From: Atrina japonica
Taxonomy: Eukaryota > Mollusca > Bivalvia > Pterioida > Pinnidae
Assembly: GCA_030159075.1 (NCBI GenBank)
Contig: BROG01000235.1
Coordinates: forward strand, 496,001 to 560,000
DNA length: 64,000 bases
Direction of reading: 5' to 3'
Each line of letters opens with the position of its first letter. Positions within the stretch are counted from its first letter, which is position 1. Both the position numbers and the translations under genes were made by a program. The notes under the pieces were generated by a model. The model saw nothing but the letters and a program-made list of their open reading frames with translations, had not been told where the DNA came from and did not search any database. Positions 11,200 through 23,320 of the stretch are shown here, piece by piece.

Positions 11200-11687
11200 T
11201 TCCGGAACTTGGTTTGTCGTTTCCTGAACTGGCTGAAGTAAAGTTACAACGATTGCTATCAAACAAAATGTGTGTTTAAGAGGGTATAAACATGAACTAT
11301 GAACAGCTTTAACGAGTCTGCAATAATTGCTTAATTTTCGCTTGACTCTGTAATGAAAACATCGAAATGTTTAACAAGTATAAACTTCAACCAGCCTTCA
11401 CAATAACAACAAATTGTGACTTTCAACTTTTGTTCTTTGAAAAAGACTTCCGCAACGCGACCGCAGATTTCCTTAGATTTGTAAATATTTAACAAGGTCA
11501 CACAGGGTAGGAAATAAATAATTACGATATATCCTCTAAAAGTAATATTTCTTCAAATGACAACGATTTTTGTAACAAATCTTGGCCCACTTGTATTGTA
11601 AATGGAGAGATAAAAAGTATTGCAATAAATAATTTCTCATACCCCAGAAGTCAATAAAATCGTAAAAGTTGATAAAATATTGGAAAA
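11200..11687. promoter_or_regulatory. Probable bidirectional promoter, WDR12 / ARHGAP
   Basis: About 0.5 kb separates the divergent coding starts of WDR12 (minus strand, about 11.2 kb) and the RhoGAP gene (plus strand, 11688). It contains a CpG-containing patch around 11450-11465, unlike the surrounding AT-rich DNA. I see no convincing TATA box at a usual distance from either start. Assignment as a shared promoter is inferred from geometry alone; the transcription start sites cannot be read from sequence. Confidence 0.45.
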
Positions 11688-12341
11688 ATGGAGGATGATT
11701 TGAACTATCTAGATTTCCCAACAACCAAACTGGTCGCACTGTATGATTACTCTTATAAGGACGACTATGGTAATGTTGTGACGATGACTCAGGGTGAAGA
11801 GTATTGCTTGATAGAAAAGTTTGATGATTGGTGGGAAGTCATTAGAGATGCTGGGGATGTAAACGATGTGTCGTTTTATGTTCCTGCAAACTATGTACAG
11901 GTTATAGGGGAAGGCAAGGATAACCATCTTGCAAATCTCAATACTTCCGTTGATACCTCAGGAAGTGAAGAAAATAATTTACAGTCGTCTGATGAGGAAA
12001 TAGAAAAAGAAACCAGTGCATCAAGCTTAGCTTCAGTTAAATCTGAGAAATATGCTTCAAATAAAGTTGGTAGTAATAGTGTAAATAAAGCAACTGCATC
12101 AAAAATGGAAGAAAGTGAACTTTATGAAAATCAGCCTGTTGATTCCAAGGGATTGAGTTTTGAGAGGAAAACGAGCACCAGTACTTTCACATTTGGGAAA
12201 TTAACGCCAAAAGAACTAGATGCACCCAAATCCGATTATCTACGTAGAAGTTTTTCTGATGAAGGCGAATATGTTAATTTGGATAGATATAGAGCTGAGG
12301 CAGGTCTGGGATCTGAAAGACGTGACAGTTCTGAGGCTTAT
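11688..12341 (+). CDS. ARHGAP12/27: RhoGAP exon 1: SH3 domain and phospho-rich linker
   Basis: This exon holds 218 codons from ATG to the donor GAGGCTTAT|GTAAGT, ending in phase 0; the reading frame runs only 8 codons into the intron. Residues 13-73 form an SH3 domain: ALYDYSY at 17-23, a short RT loop, DDWW at 46-49 and FYVPANYV at 63-70. The FYVPA-x-YV ending is typical of the ARHGAP12/27 SH3. Residues 74-218 are Ser/Glu-rich and low in hydrophobics, with possible phosphotyrosine sites (LYENQP, EGEYVNLDRY). The YVNL block followed by RAEA matches a similar block before the first WW in the vertebrate proteins (recollection). The upstream gene WDR12 is divergent. Confidence 0.93.
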
Positions 12342-12630
12342 GTAAGTATTTTAGTAGTAGTTGAATAAGTGCATTTGGTAAAATTAAGTTGCACATTTTG
12401 TTTAGAATTGAAATTTAAAAAATATATCATTAAACTCTAGTGTGTCAGTTATTATTAAAATCACTGAAATTGCAGTTGAAAATTAACTTAATGAATTTTT
12501 GTTTCAGAAAAAAATTGCATACAGTACATATAAGTTATAGCTATGACAAGTAGGAAAGAAAAATCAATTTGTCCAATATTGAACTCTAGATTAATGTTTT
12601 TTTTTCTCCTTATATTGCACTTGTCCACAG

Positions 12631-12864
12631 ACAACCAAACTAAATAAATCACTTGTCCAGATGGTAAATGTACAAGTAACAGTCGGACATAAAAAGGCGA
12701 CAGAAGAATCCCAATTTACCCCAGTATCCCTAGAAAGCAGTGAACTATCAGTACATATACCATGTTATAACATATATCCAGACCACAAAATAACATGGGA
12801 GCGATCATTCAGCTTACGTGGAGAATATGACAAATACAAATCATGTAACCTCTTAATTTTTTAA
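12631..12864 (+). CDS. Candidate alternative RhoGAP exon (terminal or 33-base cassette)
   Basis: A strong pyrimidine tract and acceptor (CACTTGTCCACAG, AG at 12629-12630) opens a frame in phase 0 with exon 1. It stays open for 77 codons to a TAA at 12862-12864, and an ATTAAA lies downstream at 13014-13019. Splicing exon 1 to it would make a short protein with the SH3 domain only. Alternatively, a GTAAAT donor at 12664 would define a 33-base, phase-0 cassette (TTKLNKSLVQM) insertable before the WW exons. The peptide resembles nothing I recognise, and an ORF of this length can occur by chance. Confidence 0.3.
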   Translation, partial: TTKLNKSLVQMVNVQVTVGHKKATEESQFTPVSLESSELSVHIPCYNIYPDHKITWERSFSLRGEYDKYKSCNLLIF

Positions 12865-13890
12865 GGCTCTTTTTCGTTCTCGATGAATTTCATTTTTAAG
12901 TCTTCATTATCGATATCTTAACCTGATGGAACATCACCTAATTAGCTCCGTAAATTTGTTTAATGACTCAAAAAAGATAATCATAGTTGTTTTGACTCAC
13001 ATTGTATGATAATATTAAAACACAAAAGTAGGACAGATTCAGTAAATACATGTATGTGCCAATTTGGTAATTCATCGTACCATGTTGGGGCTAGTCAATT
13101 TTTCATACATGTAGGAGTAGTAAAATTTCTTTCCAACTAGTGCAACTGACATACAGCTAGTGATATACAGCATTGAACACTAAATTCGACCCCTGCATTC
13201 TAGAGTATAGATACATGTACATTATGTATTATTGTAGGGCTGTCATTGATAAACTCGATATCAATGTATTGATATACAAATTGATTCGATACGATAATCA
13301 GTACATTTTTTTTTAGTATCGATACATATCATAATGCATTTCACAGTACTTTCTTTAACAATTTCCAAAATTTTCCATTTGTTTTACTTCATATTCTTGA
13401 ACTATGTTATATTTTATTCTAACTGTGCAATTTGTTCAAATAAACAATTTTTTCCTTGCAATGATTTTCTTTAATCATCATATAGTAAAATACACAGTAA
13501 AGAATCTAAATATTATAATGAGTCGATATATTTTGAATGCATTGTTCATGGAAGTACCATACTATTTGATTTATCAATATATCGATAATTTTTACTTACC
13601 GATATATCAATATCTAATTTCTCATCAGTGATAGCCCTAACTACATTGCGTATTTGTTAATTTATTTGGCCAAGGATTTTTCAATTATACATGTATTAAA
13701 AATTCATAGCAAGCAATTGCAGTGCTATATATCTAAACCTATGTAATGAGACCTACATGCATGCCTGTAGTGACCTTAAGATCATAGTTTTAAGTATTTT
13801 CTAAGAGACCTGTTATTTTCTATTCTTCCTCTTGGTATAGTAAAGAAACCGTGTTTTTTCTGTGTTAAAACATACTCATATGTGACATTG
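12865..13890. other. RhoGAP intron 1, first kilobase
   Basis: No gene or confident element. ATCGATAT/GATATATCGATA phrases at 13250-13615 make weak imperfect palindromes. Confidence 0.4.
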
Positions 13891-13892
13891 CT

Positions 13893-14504
13893 AAGACTTG
13901 AACTCAGCTGTATAGACTTGAACCCAGCTGTATAGACTTGAACCTAGCTGTGTAAACTTGAATCCAGCTGTATAGACTTGAACCCAGCTGTATAGACTTG
14001 AACCCAGCTGTGTAAACTTGAACCCAGCTGTATAGACTTGAACCCAGCTGTATAGACTTGAACCCTGCTGTATATATGTAGACTTGAACCCAGCTGTATA
14101 GACTTGAACCCAGCTGTGTTAACTTGAACTCAGCTGTATAGACTTGAACCCAGCTATATAGACTTGAACCCAGCTGTATAGACTTGAACCCAGCTGTGTA
14201 AACTTGAACCCAGCTGTGTAGACTTGAACCCTGCTGTATACATGTAGACTTGAACCATGCTGTATAGACTTGGACCCAGCTGTATAGACTTGAACCCAGC
14301 TGTATAGACTTGAACCCAGCTGTATACAATGTAGACTTGAACCCAGCTGTGTAGATTTGAACCTAGCTGTGTAGACTTGAACCTAGCTGTATAGACTTGA
14401 ACCCAGCTGTATAGACTTAAACCCAACTGTATAGACTTGAACCCAGCTGTGTAGACTTTAACCTAGCTGTATAGACTTGAACTCAGTTGTATAGACTTAA
14501 ACCA
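13893..14504. repeat. 20-bp minisatellite, about 30 units
   Basis: The unit is TATAGACTTGAACCCAGCTG. Three units carry short insertions giving ATATATGTAG, ACATGTAG or ACAATGTAG. The unit has no stop in any minus-strand frame, so long spurious ORFs (up to 141 codons) cover it. Confidence 0.93.
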
Positions 14505-14802
14505 AGATGATCAGCGTAAGCAGAAAAAATATTGAAATGAATGATGAATTTTGAAGTAGCGGTAAAATCTTTCAATGCAGAATGGGATTGTGAGATAAGG
14601 GATACACTACATATACTTGACTGGACTTTACTGCCACATTTTATCTGTATTTATTATATCTTAAGGGTAAATGTAAATATGTGACGTAATATAAATGTAG
14701 ATTTTTCGTGGAACTGGCTGTTACCGTATCCTAATACGCAATGAGAGGATTGGAAGATTGAGATAAATTTTAAAAAAAAAGATAACGATCATCTCCACTT
14801 GC

Positions 14803-16556
14803 TTTTAGAGGTCACCTGAGCCACAGACTTATTGTGACTTATTGTTATTAACTATAGAGTTTTTGAAATTCACTGGGCTTACTAGAAAAACCAGTAAATT
14901 TTACTATAGTCCAGTGAAATCTATCTGATAACTGCTCCAAATGACCAGTAATTTTCCGTTTCATTTCAATTGTGTATATATACAAACTAGTAAAAAAATT
15001 CTTTGACCAGTAAAATTACTTTATTCACTTGTCCGGTTGACCAGAAATCTTTTTTAATTTTCAAAATGTCTGTAACTATCGTCTTTTGTCTGCCCTGCAC
15101 AGACGTCCACTTTTACACATTTTCTACTTCTTCTCAGTAACCAATTTTTTCCAAGCTTGGCAGAAAAAATAAAAAGGGGCTAGGACCCATAGGGACTCCA
15201 AAAAGGATAAAAAAAATTGATACATCTTTTTAAAAAATCATCTTCTCATGAACCAATGATCAGAATTCTTTTAAATTTGGTATCCATGATTGGTTGAGGG
15301 GAATTAGCTGTGTTTTTTCTAAATTTCTTTTTCCTTTTTTACTACTAAGATTGATCTACAGTAACAAAAAAGAAATATACACAGGCATATGTTAGGAAAT
15401 TCCGAAATTCCCATATATTTTGCGAAAATTGCTTGAGAAACCAAGGTTTGGAACCTTTTCACTTGCAATCATTTAACTTAACTATTCTTAAATGAATACC
15501 ACACTGGACCAGACTTGACTTTATTTTCAGAAAATATCTAGAAATTAAAGATTTTTATGATTGTGTATAGCTCTTATTTGTTATTGTACATCAAGTACAA
15601 GTAGTGAAAGTAGAAAATTTCACACAGCTAATGTCCCATTAAGTCAAATAATATATGATCTACAAAGTTTGCATATGAATTGAAATCTGTTTGTAAATGA
15701 GCCACTTGTGTTGCTCAAATGGCATAGGGGCAGATTTGTATAAATGGCTAAGTATTCGACCCATTAAGTGCCTATCTCCCTATAAGCTCCCCTCCCCCTT
15801 TTTAACATATGATCGGAAATCTTTTCTAGCTGGTTGACAAGGAGATATTGACCTGAAAAACCATAAGTATTTGTAACAGTTTATCTGTAGCCTCCAAGCA
15901 AGAGAATTATGTTGATAAGTATCCTCAGTAATAACTCAATTGTACACCAACTTTATCACCATGCCTTACAAAAAATTAACTGTTTTACATTAACTTGACT
16001 ATCAATTGGTCCCATTAATTGCCCACATACCCTTTATCATGATTTATGTAGCACCCTGGGTGCTTCATGGGTTGAATACGGTATTAACTTAAAACTGATT
16101 TACTTTTTTTTGTTTTTAAAGATATTGAGACAGTTCTTGTTAGGAATCACCTACATTTTAGTACAAATGATTATTGTGACAAACTTTCAAAGTCAAGGGG
16201 TCAAATTAAAGAGTCGTTAACACGTAAGTACATGTACTATGTACATGTAAATGGAAAATATTAGTTTTTATCAACTTTTGAACTTTTATGACTTCTGTCA
16301 AGAACCAATGGTTCAGTTTTAACCAAACTTGGCAACGACTATCTGGATATGAAGCTGCATAACTTTTGTGAATGAAAAAGGGACTAGGACAGGGGGGTCT
16401 CCAGAAAGGAACAAAAGGTCTAGAAAAAAAGGCCCAAATTTTGCACATCTTTAAAAATATCCATCTCGAGATCATGAAACAATGATCAACATATTTTGAC
16501 TATAATTTTACATTTCACTGTGATGTGTTAAGGCCTGTTGGTCCTCTTGTTTAGTC
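14803..16556 (+). repeat. Long bivalve dispersed repeat, eroded copy
   Basis: It opens AGAGGTCACCTGAGCCACAG and closes GGCCTGTTGGTCCTCTTGTTT. The interior has phrases such as CAGAAAAAATAAAAAGGGGC that recur in related copies. It contains the older TTAA-tipped MITE (15296-15642). No intact ORF. Confidence 0.5.
15296..15642. mobile_element. Old copy of the second TTAA-tipped MITE
   Basis: The interior aligns along its length with 52871-53246 (for example GAAAATTGCTTGAGAAACC and GAATACCACACTGG). The right tip GCTAATGTCCCATTAA is degraded, and the left tip (GGGGAATTAGC) more so. It sits inside a long bivalve dispersed repeat. Confidence 0.55.
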
Positions 16557-16999
16557 TTAGTAGCATTTATTCTTCATAAAGATGAGTTATTTATATATAT
16601 ATATATATATATTTCAATGCTTTGAATCAGATATAAATGTACTTAAGTCATTTGGAAGGAAGTGAAATGTTACATGTATATTGTTGTTGATATTGTTCTT
16701 AAGAGATGTAGATGTATTCAATCACAGGAAAAAGTGATACTTTTTTACAATGTTGATGTACCCTTCACAAGTGGAAACAAGGATGAACTTCACAATTTTA
16801 ATTAGGACAAAGTCACTACAGCTTATGTTCTTAATTTAGGTCATCGCTGTATGGATGTGCATCATGCATATTTTGCCAGTTTTTAAATTTTTTTTAAACT
16901 TCTTAAAAAAAACAGTGAGCCAATTTTCTTTTGTGTACATGTACATACATGTACACCTTATGGGACTTCTCAATACAGATACATGTACATTGAAGTGCT

Positions 17000-17860
17000 G
17001 CTTCATTTTCTACATAGTGTACATGTAACATTCCTTTTCTATGTGCTTAGTGTAACTTTCTTTTCCATATTTTAGTGTAATATTCCCTCTCCATATGCTC
17101 ACTTAGTGTTCACATTCCTTCTCCATATGCTCACTTAGTGTTCACATTCCTTCTCCATATGCTCACTTAGTGTTCACATTCCTTCTCCATATGCTCACTT
17201 AGTGTTCACATTCCTTCTCCATATGCTCACTTAGTGTTCACATTCCTTCTCCATATGCTCACTTAGTGTTCACATTCCCCCTCCATATGCTCACTTAGTG
17301 TTCACATTCCCTCTCCATATGCTCACTTAGTGTTCACATTCCCTCTCCATATGCTCACTTAGTGTTCACATTCCCTCTCCATATGCTCACTTAGTGTTCA
17401 CATTCCCTCTCCATATGCTCACTTAGTGTTCACATTCCCTCTCCATATGCTCACTTAGTGTTCACATTCCCTCTCCATATGCTCACTTAGTGTTCACATT
17501 CCTTCTGCATGTGCTTACTTAGTGTAATTTCCTTTTTCCATGTACTTACTTAGTGTAAATTTCTTTTCCAAGTGCTTACTTAGTGTGACATTCCTTTTCC
17601 ATGTGTTTTTTGTAACTTACTTTTTCATGTTCTTAGTGTTCACATTCCTTTTCCAAGTGCTTACTTAATGTAATATTCCTTTTCCATGTGCTTACTTAAT
17701 GTAACATTCCTTTTCCATGTGCTTACTTAATGTAACATTCCTTTTCCGTGTGCTTAGTGTAACATTCTTTTTCTATTTACATGTACTTACTTAGTGTAAT
17801 TTCCATTTCCTTATGCTTTGTGTAACTTCCTTTTCCATGTTCTTAGTGTAACATTTCAGT
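17000..17860. repeat. 32-bp minisatellite with homogeneous core
   Basis: Thirteen units at exact 32-base spacing start at 17091 (CCATATGCTCACTTAGTG and a short CATTCC spacer). More diverged 30-32-base relatives (CCATGTGCTTACTTAATG) flank them on both sides. Confidence 0.93.
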
Positions 17861-18164
17861 GCTGATAAAGGAATAATTAAAAACTAACAATGGGTTAAAG
17901 GATAAGTTTGAAGATTTTTGTGATTTAAGGCCAAGAATCCCTTATGAGACTCTATGGAGCAATTAGATTGTGTATGAATTTTATATCTATCATATGTAGT
18001 CATTTCACGGATAGTTCACATATAAAAATAAAATGGAATTGGATCCACAAAGCATGATAATAAGATATGATGGGTCTTACATATACATTGTACACAGAGG
18101 AGGGAAGCATGTGTTTACTTCTGTGTTGTTGTGTACAGCAATGGTACATGTGTATAACTATATA

Positions 18165-18306
18165 CTTGACTATACATGTACACATGTACATACACACAGG
18201 CACACACACATGTAAGCAAACACATACACTCACATACATAATGTATACACATACTGGTACATACATATAAACTCTCTCTCTCACATACACACACATACAC
18301 ACACAC
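18165..18306. repeat. CA-rich microsatellite tract
   Basis: Interrupted (CA)n / ACATAC tract with ACATGTACACATGTACATAC at the left and a CTCTCTCTC insert near 18272. Confidence 0.85.
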
Positions 18307-18929
18307 AGAGATAACAAGATACTAACACATATTCCTGTATAATTTTAAATGTTTATGTTGATAAACAGAAGGTCTACTTTACTACTTGAGTTTAGTCAGT
18401 ATGCTAGCTATTAACTTGGCTCTCTTAACATGATTTAATGTAGGATGGGAAGGTCAACTTAGATTGTTAATTTGACAATGACTCTTATACATATTATATA
18501 TACAGACAAATAAATGTTTGAGCAAATTTTATAATGACTCTTATACATGTACAAATAAATGTTTTAGCAAATACAATGCCAGGAAAGATGGAATCAGATA
18601 TCTAGTGTTTTAAATTATAATATAAATGTATTCAGTGCATCACCATGTATTTACAAATGTTCATGTACATTGTATGAAGGTATATACATTTAAATCTTCT
18701 GGTTTACTGTATACCATATACTTGTATATGGTTCTACATGCTTGTACATGTGTAATAAAATAAATTAGATTAAAGTTTCAAGCCAAATGGAAAAAATAAA
18801 GTTTCCTACAATTTACTAAAAAGTAGTGACACCCATTTTGGTGTTGTCAGAAAACTATATGATACTGGCTAACATTTATTTATCTTTAACATGTACATGT
18901 ACACCTATTGTTGCCTTTTTTTATATTGT

Positions 18930-21400
18930 CCATTCTGCACATATTGTTACCTCTACACATATTGCTGCCTCCACACACATTGTCCCCTTTACACATGTTG
19001 TTGCCTCTACACATATTGTTGCCTCTACAAATATGTTCATTTTACACATACTGCTGCCTCTACATATATTGTCTCCTCTACACATGTTGTCTCCTCTACA
19101 CATGTTATCTCCTCTACACATGTTGTTGCCTTTACAAATATTGTCCATTCTACACATACTGTCCCCTCTACACATATTGCTGCCTCTACACATATTGTTC
19201 CCTCTACACATGTTGTTGCCTCTACACATATTGTTGCCTCTGCAAATATTGTCCATTCTACACATACTGTCTCCTCTTCACATTTTGCTGCCTCTACACA
19301 TATTGTTCCCACTACACATGTTGTTGCCTCTACACATGATGTTGCCATTACAAATATTGTCCGTTCTACACATACTGTCCCCTCGAGACATATTGCTGTC
19401 TCTACACATATTGTCCCCTCTACACATTTTGTTGCCTCTACACATATTATCTCCTCTACATATATTTTCTCCTCTACACATAGTGTTGCCTCAACACATT
19501 GTTGCCTATACAAATATTGTCCGTTCTACACATACACTGTCCCCTCTACACATATTGTTGCCCCTGGACATATTGTTGCCCCAGGACATATTGTCTGTTT
19601 TACACATATTGTTGCCTCTACACACATTGTCCCCTCTACACATTGTCCCCTCTACACATATTGTTGCCTCTACACATATTGTCCTTTCTACACACATTGT
19701 CCTTTCTACATATATTGTCCATTCTACACATACTGTCCCCACTACACATACATGTATTGTTGCCTCAACACACATTGTCCCCTCTACACATTGTCCCCTC
19801 TCCACATATTGTTGCCTCTACATATATTGTCCTTTCTACACACATTGTCCCTTCTTCACATATTGTCCCTTTTACACATATTGTCCCCATTACACATACA
19901 TGTATTATTGCCTCTACACATATTGTCACCACTACACATATTGTTGCCTCTGCACATATTGTCCTTTCTACACACATTGTCCCTTCTTCACATATTGTCC
20001 CTTCTACACATATTGTCCCCATTACACATACATGTATTATTGCCTCTACACATATTGTCACCACTACACATATTGTTGCCTCTGCACATATTGTTACCCT
20101 TACACATATTGTCTCTCTTACACATATTGTTGCCTTTACACATGTTTGTTCTACACACATTGTCTCTTCTACACATTGTCACCTCTACAAATACTGTCCC
20201 CTCTTCACATATTGTTGCTTGTACATATACTGTATGTTTTACACACATTGTCCCTTCTTCACATATTGTCCCCATTACACATATTGGTGTCCCTACACAT
20301 ATTGTCACTCTACACATACCATTTTTGTCCCTTCTACACATACCGATATCATCCCTTGTACACATACCAATATCGTCCCTTCTACACATATTGGTATTGT
20401 CCCTTCAACACATACTGGTGTTGTCCCTTCTACATCTACTGGTATTGTCTAAGAGTCCCTTTTACACATACCAGTGAGTATGGTCCCATCTAAACATAAA
20501 GATATTGTTGTTTCTACACATACTGGTATTGTCCGTTCTACACATACCAGTATTGTCCCTTCTACACACAAAGGCATTGTCCCTTCTACACATACTTGTA
20601 TTGTCCCTTCTACACATATCAGTATTGTCACATCTACACATAAAGGCATTGCCCCTCTCACATACTGGTATTGTCCCTTCTACACATACTGTTTTTAACC
20701 CTTCTACACATACCAGCATTGTCCCTTCTACACATATCAGTATTGTCACATCTACACATAAAGGCATTGCCCCTCTCACATACTGGTATTGTCCCTTCTA
20801 CACATACTTGTATTAACCCTTCTACACATACCAGCATTGTACCTTCTACACATACCAGTATTGTCCCTTCTACACATACTTGTATTGTCCCTTCTACACA
20901 TATCAGTATTGTCACATCTACACATAAAGGCATTGCCACTCTCACATACTGGTATTGTCCCTTCTACACATACTTGTATTAATCCTTCTACACATACCAG
21001 CATTGTACCTTCTACACATACCAGTATTGTCCCTTCTACACATACTTGTATTGTCCCTTCTACACATATCAGTATTGTCACATCTACACATAAAGGCATT
21101 GCCACTCTCACATACTGGTATTGTCCCTTCTACACATACTTGTATTAACCCTTCTACACATACTTGTATTAACCCTTCTACACATACATGTACCAACATT
21201 GTACCTTCTACACATACCAGTATTGTCCTTTTTACACATACCAGTATTGTCCCTTCTACAAATACTGGTATTGTCGGAAGCCCATCTGCACATATATGTA
21301 CCTGTATTTTCCCTTCTACATATACCGGTATTGTCTGAGTCCCATCTACACATACCAATATTATCCCTTCTACACATACCAGTATTGCCCTTTCTAAACA
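18930..21400. repeat. 2.5-kb minisatellite field (18- and 24-bp units)
   Basis: The left part (18930-20290) is built from 18-base units of the form CCTCTACACATATTGTTG. The right part (20290-21400) uses 24-base units of the form CCCTTCTACACATACCAGTATTGT, with a higher-order period of 166 bases between 20760 and 21092. Both unit lengths are multiples of 3, so frames up to 555 codons stay open on both strands. They encode only repeats such as THIVASTHIVPS and are not treated as genes. Confidence 0.92.
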
Positions 21401-21764
21401 TACTATAACCCTAGACATAATAATAGGTTGATACTGTACTATGATAAATAATTTAGTGATCAATTACATAATTTATACCCTAGGTTTTTGCTTACAACAT
21501 TTATCATTTGTTTTCCTCTCCTGGTAAGCTTTATATTAAACTTATCTCGTTCTGTTCACACTTAGAAGAATACATGTACAGCTAGGATTACATTGACCTT
21601 TTATTGGGTGTTTTGATAACAAGTGCTATTTCCTACTTTCAGATAAGAATCAAACACTGATTACTATGTTGCATTTGAGTTCATACATTTTTTATCAATG
21701 TTCAATAAACAATACAGAGTTTACAAAGAACTTGCACATTAAAATAACATTGTAACCCTTGTCA

Positions 21765-22480
21765 TGGATCCCTTGAGGTCTTACCATTGACAGGAACAGA
21801 CCAGTAAGTACATGTAGTACTGTACCAGTTTGTGTCCTACAGTATTGGACAATACTGGTATGTGTGCAGACACACTGGCACCTGCCCTGAGTTGGGCTCT
21901 TACCACTGACAAGAACAGACCAGTGAGTACCAGTTAGTTCCACCAATATTAAGGTGTCCTACTGTGAATACACTGACACCTGCCCTGAGTTGGACTCTTA
22001 CCACTGACAAGAACAGACCAGTGAGTACCAGTTAGTTCCACCAATATTAAGGTGTCCTACTGTGGATACACTGGCACCTGTTCTGAGTTGGACTCTTACC
22101 ACTGACAAGAACAGACCAGTGAGTACCAGTTAGTTCCACCAATATTAAGGTGTCCTACTGCGGATACACTGACACCTGCTCTTAGTTGGGCTCTTACAGG
22201 TACCATTGACAGGAACAAACCAGCAAGTACCAGTTCCATGTAGTTCATCAGTGGTAAGGTGTTCTACCCTGGACACACTGACACCTGCTAGGATGTTGGG
22301 CTCTTATCATTGACAGTAACAGACTAGCGGGTACCAATTAGTTCCACCAGTATTAAGTTGTCCTACTGAGGACACATTGAAACCTGCTCTGTATTAGGCT
22401 CTTACCATTGACAGGAACAGACCAGCGAGTTCCACCAATGAATGTTAAGGTGTCCTACTGTGGACACACTGACACCTCTG
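21765..22480. repeat. 98-bp tandem repeat, about 7 units
   Basis: Units contain CCACTGACAAGAACAGACCA, GAGTACCAGTTAGTTCCACC and AAGGTGTCCTACTG. Unit starts at 21901, 21999 and 22097 are exactly 98 bases apart; outer units are more diverged. Confidence 0.9.
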
Positions 22481-23320
22481 AGTTGTGCCCCTTCCCATGA
22501 TCCAACAATATTCTTCTTGCAGACACTGCCTAAACATTAAATTTACATGTATTAATTTGATTTTTCCAAAGAAACAATGTTTTCAAATGATGGCTCTAAA
22601 AACTGATCAGCAACAAAGAATAATCTTTTTTAATATTTCAAATGAAAATATTTTGCAACTTGTCAGTCTTGTTCATGTTTGACTTCTGGAACATTGACAC
22701 AACCAGGTGAGTACTGGTGTGTCTGCTAACAATAGTAAGCTCTCCTTATTAGCTCACATGAGTGACTGAAGTGACACATTTTGAAATGTAGCTGTCCACT
22801 GTAGAGCACATTGACACAAAACATAACTTTTAAACAATTCAAACTCATTTGACATAACATGAAAATTAGTAGTGCTTCGTAAATTATAGGGTTGACGGTT
22901 TAAAATTTAAATAGTGTCAGATGAGAATAGATATTTTCCTTTGGTGCGGAATACTACAAGTTGTAAACAAGTTAAAATTTGAAGTAGAAATGCAAGGCAA
23001 CCTATACTTTTGATTACATATTTTGTTTTCAAAAATATTGATCTTTCAGCACAAGGTACTGATATGACCCACATTTAATAAATAAACATGGGCGTGACTA
23101 GCATTAAGGCCTATGGGAAAATAATTGGTTAGCATCACTCCATAAGCTGTAACAGCTGAGTCATAATCATAACGAAAACCTAAATACAAATGAGTTCTAA
23201 TTAATGAACCATTACTAAAAACAAACAATTTAGAGAGTTATCTATCTTAGCATAAAAGTTAACATGTGTTAAAACATTAATCATACTTTTTTATACATAT
23301 ATCTGTATAACTGAACTGGC

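Noticed and set aside
13904..14426. 141- and 90-codon minus ORFs
   Set aside because: These are read-throughs of a 20-bp minisatellite that has no stop in any minus frame.
16206..16475. 89-codon minus ORF
   Set aside because: It lies in a long dispersed repeat; composition and lack of motifs argue against a gene.
18826..20493. 555- and 528-codon plus-strand ORFs
   Set aside because: They lie wholly in an 18/24-bp tandem repeat, several frames on both strands are equally open, and no domain is present.
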